Shown: positions 1 to 7,520 of the stretch, in pieces | Layout of the letters: each line of letters starts with the position of its first letter | Numbering within the stretch: position 1 is the first letter of the stretch | Assembly: GCF_003465825.1 (NCBI RefSeq) | Contig: NZ_QSBV01000018.1 | Location: 1-48,848, forward strand | Direction of reading: 5' to 3' | Source of the DNA: Collinsella sp. AF02-46-1 | Lineage (GTDB): Bacteria > Actinomycetota > Coriobacteriia > Coriobacteriales > Coriobacteriaceae | DNA length: 48,848 nucleotides | The notes under the pieces: model-generated | What the model was told of the DNA's origin: nothing | Seen by the model: the letters and a program-made list of their open reading frames with translations, nothing else | The model's database searches: none | Translations under genes and position numbers: made by a program

Positions 1-141
1 TATTTGCTCAATGTGTTCGGCTGAGATCGGAAATCAACCATAAACCAAGAACCGCCATGCGCTACAATGGTCCTGTCGATGGGCAACGTCGTCAGTCGAG
101 ACGCGACCGCGCTCCGCACCCCTCCGTCTACTCGGTGTGTT
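1..141. other. window edge, no recognisable gene
   Basis: All three forward frames at the left edge end early or run through two terminators, so no coding claim is made. A gene ending within the first 45 bases on the plus strand could be cut off by the window; the plus-strand terminator just downstream suggests that a plus-strand transcript enters from the left. Confidence 0.4.
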
Positions 142-177
142 CCCGCCTCCTCCCCGAGGCGGGATGTCGGCTTTTTT
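142..177 (+). terminator. probable rho-independent terminator of an upstream gene outside the window
   Basis: The stem CCCGCCTC/GAGGCGGG closes on a short C-rich loop and is followed by TTTTTT eight bases later. The gap between stem and T-run makes this weaker than the other terminators. It would stop plus-strand transcription entering from the left edge. Confidence 0.5.
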
Positions 178-241
178 CATGCACCGACAATCCAATAGCC
201 TGTGGACAGCCCGGCAGCATTGCGCATCTCGGTGCCAAATG

Positions 242-274
242 CAAAAAGGGACCCGTCCATTACGGACGGATCCC
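242..274 (-). terminator. rho-independent terminator of rpsA
   Basis: Read on the minus strand, GGGATCCGTCC and GGACGGGTCCC form an 11-bp stem with one mismatch around a 5-base loop, followed by TTTTT. It lies 27 bases after the rpsA stop codon. Confidence 0.9.
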
Positions 275-300
275 TTAAAACAAGTGATCGTCAAACCGAT

Positions 301-1467
301 TTACTCGGCGTCGGTCTCCTCGTCCTTCTTCTCGGAAGGCAGCGGGGTAACCTCGATCTCGACGCCCAGAGTCTCAGCAGCAGACTTCATGGACAGGGAG
401 ATACGACGACGGTCGAGGTCGATCTCCATGACCTTGACCTGAACCTTGTCGCCCACGTGGGTGACCTGAGAAGGCTGATCGACGTGCTTGTTGGCCATCT
501 CGGAGATGTGCACCAGACCCTCGATGCCCTCGCCCAGGTCGACGAAAGCGCCGAACGGGACAAGCTTGGTCACCGTGCCCTCGACGATAGCGCCGACGGG
601 GTACTTCTTGACCAGTGCGCGCCACGGATCCTCGGTGGTCTGCTTGAGACCCAGGGAGATACGCTCGCGGTTGAGATCGACGTCGAGAACCTCGACCTCG
701 ACCTCCTGGCCGACCTTGACAACCTCGGAAGGATGGTTGACGTGGTTCCAGGAGAGCTCGGAGATGTGGATGAGGCCGTCGATGCCGCCGAGGTCGACGA
801 AGGCGCCGAAGTCGACGATGGAGGAAACGGTGCCCTGGAGACGCATGCCAGACTTGAGCTTGGACAGGATCTCGGAGCGCTCGGCCTTACGGGACTCCTC
901 GAGCACGACGCGACGGGAGAGGACAACGTTGTTGCGGTTGCGGTCCATCTCGATGACGCGGGCCTCGATGCGGGTGCCCATGTAGGAGGTGAGGTCCTTG
1001 ACGCGACGGAGGTCGACGAGGGAAGCGGGCAGGAAGCCACGCAGGCCGATGTCGAGGATCAGGCCGCCCTTGACAACCTCGATAACCTCGCCCTCGACGT
1101 TCTCGCCGGAGTTGAACTTCTCCTCGATGCGGTTCCAAGCACGCTCGTACTCGGCACGCTTCTTGGACAGGACCAGACGACCGTCCTTGTCCTCCTTCTG
1201 GAGAACCAGAGCCTCGATGGGATCACCGAGTGCAACGATGTCTGCAGGGTTAGCGTCCTTGCGGATGGACAGCTCGCGGACCGGGATAACGCCCTCGGAC
1301 TTGAATCCGATGTCAACGAGCACCTCGTCATGCTCGATCTTAACGACAGTGCCGTTAACGAGATCGCCCTCATCAAAGTCGGTAATCGTACCGTCGATGA
1401 GGTTGTTCATCTCCTCCTCGTTGACATCGTCAAGAGAGAAAATGGACGAGTTCTGAATCTCACTCAA
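301..1467 (-). CDS. rpsA: 30S ribosomal protein S1
   Basis: RNA-binding protein of the small ribosomal subunit that helps recruit mRNA. The 388-residue product carries four S1 (OB-fold) repeats, at about residues 34-103, 121-186, 206-275 and 291-361. The last two have the canonical DFGAFVD and PFGAFVDLGEGIEGLVHISE motifs; the first two are more divergent. The C-terminus is acidic (EKKDEETDAE). Four repeats is the usual number for Gram-positive and actinobacterial S1, against six in E. coli. The start appears to be TTG at 1465-1467, with AAAGGGG about 9 bases upstream; no in-frame ATG lies near. It is a single-gene unit with its own terminator. Confidence 0.95.
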   Translation of the reverse strand: MSEIQNSSIFSLDDVNEEEMNNLIDGTITDFDEGDLVNGTVVKIEHDEVLVDIGFKSEGVIPVRELSIRKDANPADIVALGDPIEALVLQKEDKDGRLVLSKKRAEYERAWNRIEEKFNSGENVEGEVIEVVKGGLILDIGLRGFLPASLVDLRRVKDLTSYMGTRIEARVIEMDRNRNNVVLSRRVVLEESRKAERSEILSKLKSGMRLQGTVSSIVDFGAFVDLGGIDGLIHISELSWNHVNHPSEVVKVGQEVEVEVLDVDLNRERISLGLKQTTEDPWRALVKKYPVGAIVEGTVTKLVPFGAFVDLGEGIEGLVHISEMANKHVDQPSQVTHVGDKVQVKVMEIDLDRRRISLSMKSAAETLGVEIEVTPLPSEKKDEETDAE

Positions 1468-1782
1468 AGGTGGACCCCTTTCGAACTACGGGGCCCCGAT
1501 TGCTAGGACCTACAGAAGGGTGCGACAAGCACACAACGTTTAGGAACACTCGGGAGCCGACAGATACTAATGTGACGCTTATGCAATCACGTTCGTATAG
1601 GTTACGGGGAAATGAGTTCGATTTCAAGCGTGAACTGCGATTTTTTACTCGTGTGGAGACTTTTTCGTAATCTTATGAACACACGTCTCCGCAACTTGAC
1701 GATAACCAGCCAGGCATTCGGCTTTGGGGTAAAGTATCCGGAGCCAACGATTCTAGATCGATTTTTCGAGAAAGGTGCCCGC
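1468..1782. other. divergent intergenic region between rpsA and a HAD phosphatase
   Basis: This stretch of 315 bases must hold the divergent promoters. The HAD reading frame stays open back to 1612, but the peptide there does not resemble the family, and the first motif begins only after the GTG at 1783. On the minus strand, bases 1505-1530 share GCTTGTCG, four variable bases, then CTTCTGTAGG with the region upstream of ndk (about 5442-5467). No convincing minus-10/minus-35 pair could be fixed by eye. Confidence 0.5.
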
Positions 1783-2541
1783 GTGCTCAAAGCAGTCGTT
1801 TTCGATATGGACGAAACGCTTCTTAGCATCAACCTCAACGCGTTCATCCTTCGCTATTTTAAGGATGTCTCTTCGATGCTCGCGGATATCGGGCGCCGCA
1901 GCCGCGGTGGCACGATGGCACGTCTCGGCACCATCCTGGTCGACCTCAACGCCAATCGCCGCAGCGGCACGGACAACCGCACCAATCTTGAGTTTTACCA
2001 AGAAGAGGTCGAGCGCCGATGCGGGATTTGCCTCTCGGACCCACTTATCTACGAGGCGTTTACCTACTACGACCGCGAAGTTCTTCCGTACAAGAATGAC
2101 GAACTCATCAACGCCCATGCCATGCCGGGCGCACACGCCGCGCTCCAGGCCGTACAGGACGCAGGGCTGCGCTGCGCGCTCTTTACCAACCCCAGCTTTC
2201 CGCAGGGGGCCATCGAGTGCCGCATGGGTTGGGGCGACCTGGCCGACGCCCCCTTTGAGCTCGTCACGCACATGGGAAACGCCACCCGCTGCAAGCCTGA
2301 TGCCACCTACTATCTAGAGCAGCTTCAGGTGATGGGGCTCGAACCGCACGAGGTCCTTATGGTGGGCAACGATCCCAAACGCGACTTCCCTAGCCCCGCC
2401 TGCGGCATTCAGACTGCCTATGTAGGCCAGGGCAAGCCCAACCGAGTCACCTGGCGCGGAACCATGGAAGGCTTCGCCCGCGACTTTAACGCCGTAGTAG
2501 AAGCCTTCTACGAACACCAAGTAGCGGAAGAATTGTCCTAA
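1783..2541 (+). CDS. HAD-superfamily hydrolase (phosphatase-like)
   Basis: Predicted cytoplasmic phosphohydrolase; substrate unknown. The 252-residue product has all four HAD motifs in order: VFDMDET near residues 6-12 (Asp nucleophile and acid/base Asp), LFTNPS (motif II Thr), KPDATYY (motif III Lys) and MVGNDPKRD (motif IV, Mg-binding acids). The chosen start is GTG at 1783, with GAGAAAGG upstream and motif I immediately after, as is normal for the family. A longer frame back to an ATG at 1612 adds 57 residues without family resemblance. The stop overlaps tail-to-tail with the converging desulfidase-family gene by 4 bases, so there is no room for a terminator between them. Confidence 0.85.
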   Translation: MLKAVVFDMDETLLSINLNAFILRYFKDVSSMLADIGRRSRGGTMARLGTILVDLNANRRSGTDNRTNLEFYQEEVERRCGICLSDPLIYEAFTYYDREVLPYKNDELINAHAMPGAHAALQAVQDAGLRCALFTNPSFPQGAIECRMGWGDLADAPFELVTHMGNATRCKPDATYYLEQLQVMGLEPHEVLMVGNDPKRDFPSPACGIQTAYVGQGKPNRVTWRGTMEGFARDFNAVVEAFYEHQVAEELS

Positions 2542-3857
2542 CAGACTCGAGTCTTGCCGATCATGATGTTGAGGATCTCGACGTCGGTGTCCTTCATGCC
2601 CACGCGGCCTACGTAGCCCATACTGGCGATTGTCTGCTCAACGGTATCTTGGATCAGGCCCTCGCCGGCGCGGAAGCCGCGACCCTGCATGGCCATATCA
2701 TGGCCCAGGATCGCCGCATCGACGGCAGCCGAAATCTTGGCGGCACAGCTCGCCTTGGCGCCATCGCACACGATGCCGCCAACGTTACCGAGCGTGTTCG
2801 AAACCGTCGCGCCAATCTGCTCGCGCGTGCCACCGCACAGCCAGGTAATCGCAGCACCGGCACCGCACGCAGCGCAAATAGCACCGCAAAACGCCGAGAG
2901 CGCACCAATATAGCTCTTGATATGCACGGCGATAAGATCGGACAGCATCACGGCGCGCACCAGGCGCTCGTGGTCGCAGCGCAGGTACTCGGCATACTCC
3001 ATGACGGGCAGTGCGCAGGTAATGCCCTGATTGCCCGAGCCGCACACAATGGCGACCGGCAGCGCGCAGCCGTTCATGCGGGCGTCGGACCCGGCGGCCG
3101 CACGGGCACGGGCACGGCAGGCGACGTCATCGGCACGAGCACCCAGCAGCGTACGACCCACCTCGGCGCCCCAAGCGTGCGCAAGGCCCTCGGCACTGAT
3201 TGCGCCATTCAGCTCAATCTGACGCTCAACGGCAGCGCGGGCGCCCTCAATGTCACCGTCCTCGATAAAGTCGATGATGGAATCAATGGACATGGGCGTA
3301 TCGGCGTTATCTGCTGCCCGCTCGGCCACCACGCGCTCGGCGCAGGCGGCACACTCCCCCGCCGACTTGCCGCACACCGGAATACCGTCGAGCGTATGGC
3401 ACGTGACATTGGTGTGGTGGTCGGTAATCTCGACGACCGCGGTATGGCCCCCGGCCGTGGCAGTCACCTTGATGTAGAGGTTGGGCACACCCTCGACAAG
3501 CGATACACCGCAGTAACCGGCATCGGCGAGGAGCTCGGCCACGCGAGCACGATCTTCGTCGTTAACGCTCTCGAGCACCTCGAGCGCGCTCTTGGCGTCA
3601 CCGCCCACGGCACCCAGCACGGCTGCCGCTTCAATACCGTGCATACCGCCCGAGTTGGGCACGGTCACGCTCTTAACGTTCTTGATGATGTTGCCCGAGC
3701 AGGCAACGTCCATATGATCGGGTTCGCAACCGAGCGTCTGGCTCGCCAGCGCCGCTGCATAGGCAACGGCAATGGGCTCGGTGCAGCCGAGTGCACAGAC
3801 AAGCTCGCGGTTCAAAACATCGCAAAACGCGGCATCACGGATGGAATCGGTAGGCAT
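2538..3857 (-). CDS. cyuA: L-cysteine desulfidase / serine dehydratase-alpha-like protein (UPF0597 family)
   Basis: The family (CyuA/YhaM) includes the iron-sulfur L-cysteine desulfidase that splits cysteine into pyruvate, ammonia and sulfide in anaerobes. The 439-residue product is full length. Recognisable landmarks are CALGCTEPIAVAYA near the N-terminus, the family motif SGNIIKNVKSVTVPNSGG, GSGNQGITCALPV in the middle, and a cysteine- and glycine-rich C-terminal half that would supply cluster ligands. The start ATG is preceded by GGAGATACCT. It is divergent from rpiB, and its stop overlaps that of the converging HAD gene. The symbol follows family membership; cysteine rather than serine as substrate is inferred. 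Confidence 0.85.
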   Translation of the reverse strand: MPTDSIRDAAFCDVLNRELVCALGCTEPIAVAYAAALASQTLGCEPDHMDVACSGNIIKNVKSVTVPNSGGMHGIEAAAVLGAVGGDAKSALEVLESVNDEDRARVAELLADAGYCGVSLVEGVPNLYIKVTATAGGHTAVVEITDHHTNVTCHTLDGIPVCGKSAGECAACAERVVAERAADNADTPMSIDSIIDFIEDGDIEGARAAVERQIELNGAISAEGLAHAWGAEVGRTLLGARADDVACRARARAAAGSDARMNGCALPVAIVCGSGNQGITCALPVMEYAEYLRCDHERLVRAVMLSDLIAVHIKSYIGALSAFCGAICAACGAGAAITWLCGGTREQIGATVSNTLGNVGGIVCDGAKASCAAKISAAVDAAILGHDMAMQGRGFRAGEGLIQDTVEQTIASMGYVGRVGMKDTDVEILNIMIGKTRVC

Positions 3858-4127
3858 AGGTATCTCCTGCTTGCATAACGGGCTGGACTCTCAAAAAAGT
3901 TGGCTCCTTTATTTGATAACAATGCATCAAAAACCGCAACCACGGTTCCGGCGGACGGCGCTCAAGCACAAATTGGCGGCATTATTCATGAGAGGCCGGT
4001 CTTGTTGCCTGCTAAAGCGTTTGACCAAAAAACGCCCGAGCGTTTACGCAAAAGTCGCGCTATCATGCAGTCGAACGCGGTAAACACCTTTAGCATTTGC
4101 GCCGCACAGACCAGAGAGGAACCATCC
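3858..4127. other. divergent promoter region between cyuA and rpiB
   Basis: These 270 bases must contain both outward promoters. The region is relatively A/T-rich. An open frame extends upstream of rpiB to about 3900, but it lacks similarity to the isomerase and a ribosome-binding site. No clear operator or riboswitch was recognised. Confidence 0.4.
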
Positions 4128-4595
4128 ATGAAGATCGGTATCGGTAACGACCACGCCGCCGTCGAGCTCAAGAACATCATTTCCGAGCACCTGAAGGAAC
4201 GCGGCTGCGAGGTCGTGAACTTTGGCACCGACACCTCCGAGAGCTTCGACTACCCCATCGCCGGTTACAAAGTGGGCAAGGCCGTTGCCAACGGCGACGT
4301 TGACCTGGGTATCCTGATCTGCGGCACCGGCGTCGGGATCAGCCTGGCTGCCAACAAGGTCGAGGGCGTACGCGCCGTCGTGTGCTCCGAGCCCTTCAGC
4401 GCCAAGCTCTCGCGCATGCACAACAACACCAACGTGCTCGCCTTTGGCGCCCGCGTCGTTGGCTCCGAGCTCGCCAAGATGATCGTCGACGAGTGGCTCG
4501 ACGCCGAGTTTGAGGGCGGCCGTCACGAGCGTCGCGTTAACCTCCTCAACGAGATCGACCAGACCCGCGGTCTCAAGGTCGTCGACGAGGCCTAA
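4128..4595 (+). CDS. rpiB: ribose 5-phosphate isomerase B
   Basis: Interconverts ribose 5-phosphate and ribulose 5-phosphate in the non-oxidative pentose phosphate pathway (cytoplasm). The 155-residue product matches RpiB/LacAB length and begins MKIGIGNDHAAVELK. Cys65 in LICGTGVGISLAANK is the catalytic base expected for the family, with the phosphate-binding loop GTGVGIS after it. The C-terminal HERRVNLLNEID helix is also typical. The ATG at 4128 sits 6 bases after AGAGAGGA; an open frame upstream to 3900 is ignored because it adds unrelated sequence. A strong terminator follows, so the gene is probably monocistronic. Confidence 0.95.
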   Translation: MKIGIGNDHAAVELKNIISEHLKERGCEVVNFGTDTSESFDYPIAGYKVGKAVANGDVDLGILICGTGVGISLAANKVEGVRAVVCSEPFSAKLSRMHNNTNVLAFGARVVGSELAKMIVDEWLDAEFEGGRHERRVNLLNEIDQTRGLKVVDEA

Positions 4596-4622
4596 AGACT
4601 TACAACGCCATACGCTAGCGAC

Positions 4623-4666
4623 AGCCCCCGCCTGGAATGCACGCACATTCCAGGCGGGGGCTCTTT
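4623..4666 (+). terminator. rho-independent terminator of rpiB
   Basis: AGCCCCCGCCTGGAATGC and GCATTCCAGGCGGGGGCT form a very long, nearly perfect stem ending in CTCTTTA. It lies 28 bases after the rpiB stop. Confidence 0.85.
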
Positions 4667-4699
4667 AGTGGATTTCTAGGCATGTCCCAAAAATCTACT
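4667..4699 (+). repeat. 33-nt dispersed palindromic repeat, copy 1
   Basis: AGTGGATTTCT and AAAAATCTACT are imperfect inverted arms around the core AGGCATGTCCC. The reverse complement of 24925-24957 matches this copy at about 29 of 33 positions. It sits between two converging terminators, where an insertion would be harmless. Function unknown. Confidence 0.75.
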
Positions 4700-4706
4700 G
4701 GAATAT

Positions 4707-4740
4707 AAAAGGGCGCCGCGGATGGAGTTCCGCGGCGCCC
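4707..4740 (-). terminator. rho-independent terminator of ndk
   Basis: On the minus strand, GGGCGCCGCGG pairs with CCGCGGCGCCC around a short loop and is followed by TTTTATATT. Confidence 0.85.
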
Positions 4741-4778
4741 AAGCCACACGCTAACAGCTTTAAGGAGTCAAAGCTGGT

Positions 4779-5183
4779 TTAGCCAAAGAAGCGCTTGATC
4801 TCGATCTCGGCGTTCTCCAGGCAGTCGGAGCCGTGAATCACGTTGGCGTTGACATCGACGGCGAAGTCGCCGCGGATGGTGCCAGGAGCAGCATCAAGCG
4901 GGTTGGTAGTGCCCATAAGGGTGCGCATCTTGGAGACAGCGGAGAGACCGGAAACGACCATCTTGACGACCGGACCGCTCGTCATAAAGTCGCAGAGACC
5001 GCCAAAGAAGGGCTTGTCGGCCAGATGGGCGTAGTGCTCCTCGACGGTAGCGCGCTCGAGCGTGGTCATCTCCATGCGCTCGATGACAAGGCCGCTACGC
5101 TCAATACGAGCAACGATCTCGCCGATCTTGCGATCGCGCACGGCGTCGGGCTTAATCATGATGAAGGTCTTCTCGATAGCCAT
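4779..5183 (-). CDS. ndk: nucleoside diphosphate kinase
   Basis: Transfers the gamma phosphate of ATP to nucleoside diphosphates through a phosphohistidine, balancing NTP pools in the cytoplasm. The 134-residue product is normal length. His117 in NVIHGSD is the catalytic histidine; MIKPDAV near the N-terminus and LMGTTNPLDAAPGTIRGDF form the nucleotide-binding site. The start was set at MAIEKTF (ATG 5181-5183), 5 bases after AAGGCTACC; the upstream in-frame extension is not family-like. A single-gene unit with its own promoter and terminator. Confidence 0.96.
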   Translation of the reverse strand: MAIEKTFIMIKPDAVRDRKIGEIVARIERSGLVIERMEMTTLERATVEEHYAHLADKPFFGGLCDFMTSGPVVKMVVSGLSAVSKMRTLMGTTNPLDAAPGTIRGDFAVDVNANVIHGSDCLENAEIEIKRFFG

Positions 5184-5246
5184 AAGGTAGCCTTTCAAGT
5201 AGGTTCGCGCGTGCCCAAGTCCCATTCCGGCACCCGCCTGGACTGC

Positions 5247-5275
5247 ATCGTAACAGAGTTTTAGCTGCAGTTAAA
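5247..5275 (-). promoter_or_regulatory. candidate sigma-70 type promoter of ndk
   Basis: On the minus strand TTTAAC (minus-35) is separated by exactly 17 bases from TACGAT (minus-10), about 65 bases upstream of the ndk start codon. This is the best-spaced pair in the region; the hexamers are only moderate matches. Confidence 0.5.
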
Positions 5276-5343
5276 CAAAAAGCTGTTTATTGAAACGCTG
5301 CAATTTATTAAAGCGCTCCATATGTGTCACTTCTGTTTCGAAG

Positions 5344-5480
5344 CCCGATTAGAGTACCATCCGACCGCTCATCAACCACATGGAACAGAGCGGGCGGTCG
5401 GTTGCCACCCGCGAACGTACCCCCTTCACAACCTGCCCAAAGGTCCTACAGAAGTTCTCGACAAGCCCCTCCCCCATAGC
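5344..5480. other. structured intergenic stretch upstream of ndk, function unknown
   Basis: Between the argH terminator and the ndk promoter lies sequence with CCGACCGCTC and GAGCGGGCGGTCGG as imperfect inverted arms and a minus-strand GGGTGGCAACCG. A block at about 5442-5467 resembles one upstream of rpsA. A plus-strand frame of 72 codons (5322-5540) has no ribosome-binding site and runs through the argH terminator, so I do not call it. Confidence 0.35.
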
Positions 5481-5481
5481 A

Positions 5482-5514
5482 GCAAAATAGGGGCGCCCGC
5501 ATCAGCAGACGCCC
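5482..5514 (-). terminator. rho-independent terminator of argH
   Basis: On the minus strand GGGCGTCTGC and GCGGGCGCCC pair over 10 positions (three G-U) around a TGAT loop, followed by CTATTTTGC. Confidence 0.75.
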
Positions 5515-5567
5515 GTAAAGCTAAAACGATTTATCAATAAATGGACAATACGTCTTCAGCCAAACCT

Positions 5568-6998
5568 TTACTTTGCCCCGTGACCCATCTCGACAACCTT
5601 GGTTAGCGATCCAAACACGCCTTCGTCGGCCACGAGCTGCGCCTCGGCACGCTGCAGCTGCACGGCAACGGCGGCAGGGGCGGTACCGCCCTCGGTCGTG
5701 CGTGCGGCGACAATCGACGGGATGTCGAGCGCCTCGGTAATGTCGCGCTCAAAGAGCGGGCTTGCCTCCTGGAACACCTCAAACGGCAGGTCCTCAAGAT
5801 TGCAGCCGTGCTTCTCACACATCAGGACCAGATGGCCCACCACGGCATGTGCCTCACGGAACGGCAGACCACGCTTAGCCAGGTAATCGGCAACATCGGT
5901 GGCGGCAAGATGCCCCACGCCGCACTCGCGCGCCATGGCATCCTCGTTGACGGTCCAGGTCGAAATCATTCCGGCCATAACGGACAGGCACTGCATGAGC
6001 GTGTGAGCGGTATCGAGCGCGCCCTCCTTGTCCTCCTGCAAGTCCTTGTTATAAGCGAGCGGCAGGCCCTTCATGGTTACCAGCAGCTGCACCAGGTTGC
6101 CGTACACGCGACCGCTCTTACCGCGGATAAGCTCGGCAAAGTCGGGATTCTTCTTCTGCGGCATGATAGACGAGCCGGTGGAGTAGGAGTCTGAAAGCGT
6201 GATAAAGCCAAATTCGGAGCTCGACCACAGCACGATCTCCTCGGAAAGACGCGACAGGTGCATCGCCATGACGGATCCGGCGTAATGCAGATCGAGCAGG
6301 AAATCACGGTCGGAAACCGCATCGAGCGAGTTGGGAATCACGCCCGCAAAGCCAAGTTCGGCAGCCGTCATCTGGCGATCGAGCGGATAGCTCGTACCGG
6401 CAAGCGCGGCAGCACCCAGCGGGCAGTTGTCGGCGGCATCAAAGGCGGCCTTCAGACGTGTAAAGTCGCGCGCGAACATCCAGGAATACGCCAGCAGATG
6501 ATGTGACAGCAGCACGGGCTGAGCATGCTGCATGTGCGTGTAACCCGGCAGAATCACCTTGTCGTACTTCTTGGCCGCATCCACCAGCACGTGGCGCAAC
6601 TGCAGGTTGGCCTCCATGAGCTCCTTGGCCAACGCCTTGACGCCCAGGCGCGAATCGGTCGCCACCTGGTCGTTGCGCGAACGTCCGGTATGCAAGCGCT
6701 TGCCGGCCTCGCCGATGCGACGCGTCAGCTCGCTCTCGATGGACATATGGATGTCCTCGTCGTTGATATCGAAGGTGAAGTTGCCGGCATCGATATCCTG
6801 TTCGATTCCGGTCAGGCCCTCGGCAATCGCCTGCTCATCCTCGGCACTGATGATGCCCTGGGCCGCCAGCATCTTGGCATGCGCCTTAGAACCGGCGATA
6901 TCCTGCTTATAGAGATGTTTGTCGACCGGCAGCGACGCGCCAAACTCCTGCGTGACCTCGGCCACTCCCGCCTCAAAACGACCGCCCCAAAGAGCCAT
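5568..6998 (-). CDS. argH: argininosuccinate lyase
   Basis: Last step of arginine synthesis: argininosuccinate to arginine plus fumarate, as a cytoplasmic tetramer. The 476-residue product begins MALWGGRF, the usual start of the family. It contains GRSRNDQVATD, THMQHAQPVLLSHH and the fumarase-superfamily signature GSSIMPQKKNPD, which carries the catalytic serine loop. ATG 6996-6998 has GAAAGGGG upstream; the in-frame 25-residue extension was rejected. It lies downstream of argG on the same strand, separated by a small gene and a hairpin, and is followed by a terminator. Co-regulation with argG is likely but not proven, because of the hairpin at 7338-7367. Confidence 0.96.
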   Translation of the reverse strand: MALWGGRFEAGVAEVTQEFGASLPVDKHLYKQDIAGSKAHAKMLAAQGIISAEDEQAIAEGLTGIEQDIDAGNFTFDINDEDIHMSIESELTRRIGEAGKRLHTGRSRNDQVATDSRLGVKALAKELMEANLQLRHVLVDAAKKYDKVILPGYTHMQHAQPVLLSHHLLAYSWMFARDFTRLKAAFDAADNCPLGAAALAGTSYPLDRQMTAAELGFAGVIPNSLDAVSDRDFLLDLHYAGSVMAMHLSRLSEEIVLWSSSEFGFITLSDSYSTGSSIMPQKKNPDFAELIRGKSGRVYGNLVQLLVTMKGLPLAYNKDLQEDKEGALDTAHTLMQCLSVMAGMISTWTVNEDAMARECGVGHLAATDVADYLAKRGLPFREAHAVVGHLVLMCEKHGCNLEDLPFEVFQEASPLFERDITEALDIPSIVAARTTEGGTAPAAVAVQLQRAEAQLVADEGVFGSLTKVVEMGHGAK

Positions 6999-7116
6999 GG
7001 AACCGTCCCCTTTCTCCAAATACCAAAACAAGCGCCCAAAGCAATGCGCCATGTCGCTAAAGCGATTTTTCAACCGCTAGTTTTACACAATCCCCACCGT
7101 GCGCGGGACCATGTTG

Positions 7117-7287
7117 CTAATTTGCAAAGAAGTGACGCACCAGGCACTTGGCGCCCAACGTCTCCCTCCGGATGTTGCCTTGCGAACCATCGATCCAGGC
7201 CTTCAGGCTCACAGGAACGTCCTCGACCTTTGCAGCATCGAACTCGGGCGCGAGGGCAAGTAAGGCATGCGCGATAGCGTTGAACAT
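7117..7287 (-). CDS. small uncharacterised protein between argG and argH (56 aa)
   Basis: Not recognised. A minus-strand ORF of 56 codons begins with ATG at 7285-7287, 8 bases after a strong GAGGAG, and ends in TAG. The product starts MFNAIAHALLALAPEFDAAK, with a hydrophobic-acidic N-terminal half and a basic C-terminal half (NIRRETLGAKCLVRHFF). No signal peptide or obvious membrane helix. It is framed by argG upstream and argH downstream in the same direction, so it may be co-transcribed with arginine biosynthesis. Codons are largely C/G-ending like the neighbours. Too short for reliable statistics; support comes from the ribosome-binding site and position. Confidence 0.6.
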   Translation of the reverse strand: MFNAIAHALLALAPEFDAAKVEDVPVSLKAWIDGSQGNIRRETLGAKCLVRHFFAN

Positions 7288-7327
7288 AATGGATACTCCT
7301 CATATATATAGGCACAGAGCCGCCAAA

Positions 7328-7367
7328 TTGATAGAAGGAGCCCCGCCGGACAACCCCGGCGGGGCTC
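7328..7367 (-). terminator. hairpin after argG, possible terminator
   Basis: GAGCCCCGCC and GGCGGGGCTC form a strong GC stem on the minus strand, followed by CTTCTATC, which is only weakly U-rich. It may terminate argG, or attenuate or stabilise an argG-argH transcript rather than stop it fully. Confidence 0.55.
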
Positions 7368-7520
7368 GGACTCAGCCGCAGGCGCGGCGTCATATATGCG
7401 GGCGGAACGTAGGGGCCACCGATGTTAAGAAGTGTCAGCAAGCATAACGAAAGGTAGAGATCCCGTGCGCCCGTTTTGTATCACGCGGATGGGCCGCGCG
7501 GATACCAAGGAAAGGAGGCG

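Noticed and set aside
202..1506. 434-codon plus-strand ORF antisense to rpsA, and similar long antisense ORFs (2649-3878, 7476-8780, 10618-13329, 33205-34425, 41428-42945, 42961-44859, 44990-46753)
   Set aside because: They mirror real genes. C/G-rich third codon positions suppress stops on the opposite strand. The opposite frame carries recognised family motifs in every case, while the antisense products are Arg/Asp/Val-rich without motifs and lack ribosome-binding sites.
5397..5415. Minus-strand GGGTGGCAACCG resembling a T-box antiterminator motif upstream of ndk
   Set aside because: The consensus GGGTGGNACCGCG is not matched, no specifier stem or U-rich terminator follows, and ndk is not a normal T-box target.
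5322..5540. 72-codon plus-strand ORF upstream of argH
   Set aside because: No ribosome-binding site, no recognisable motif, and it reads through the argH terminator hairpin.
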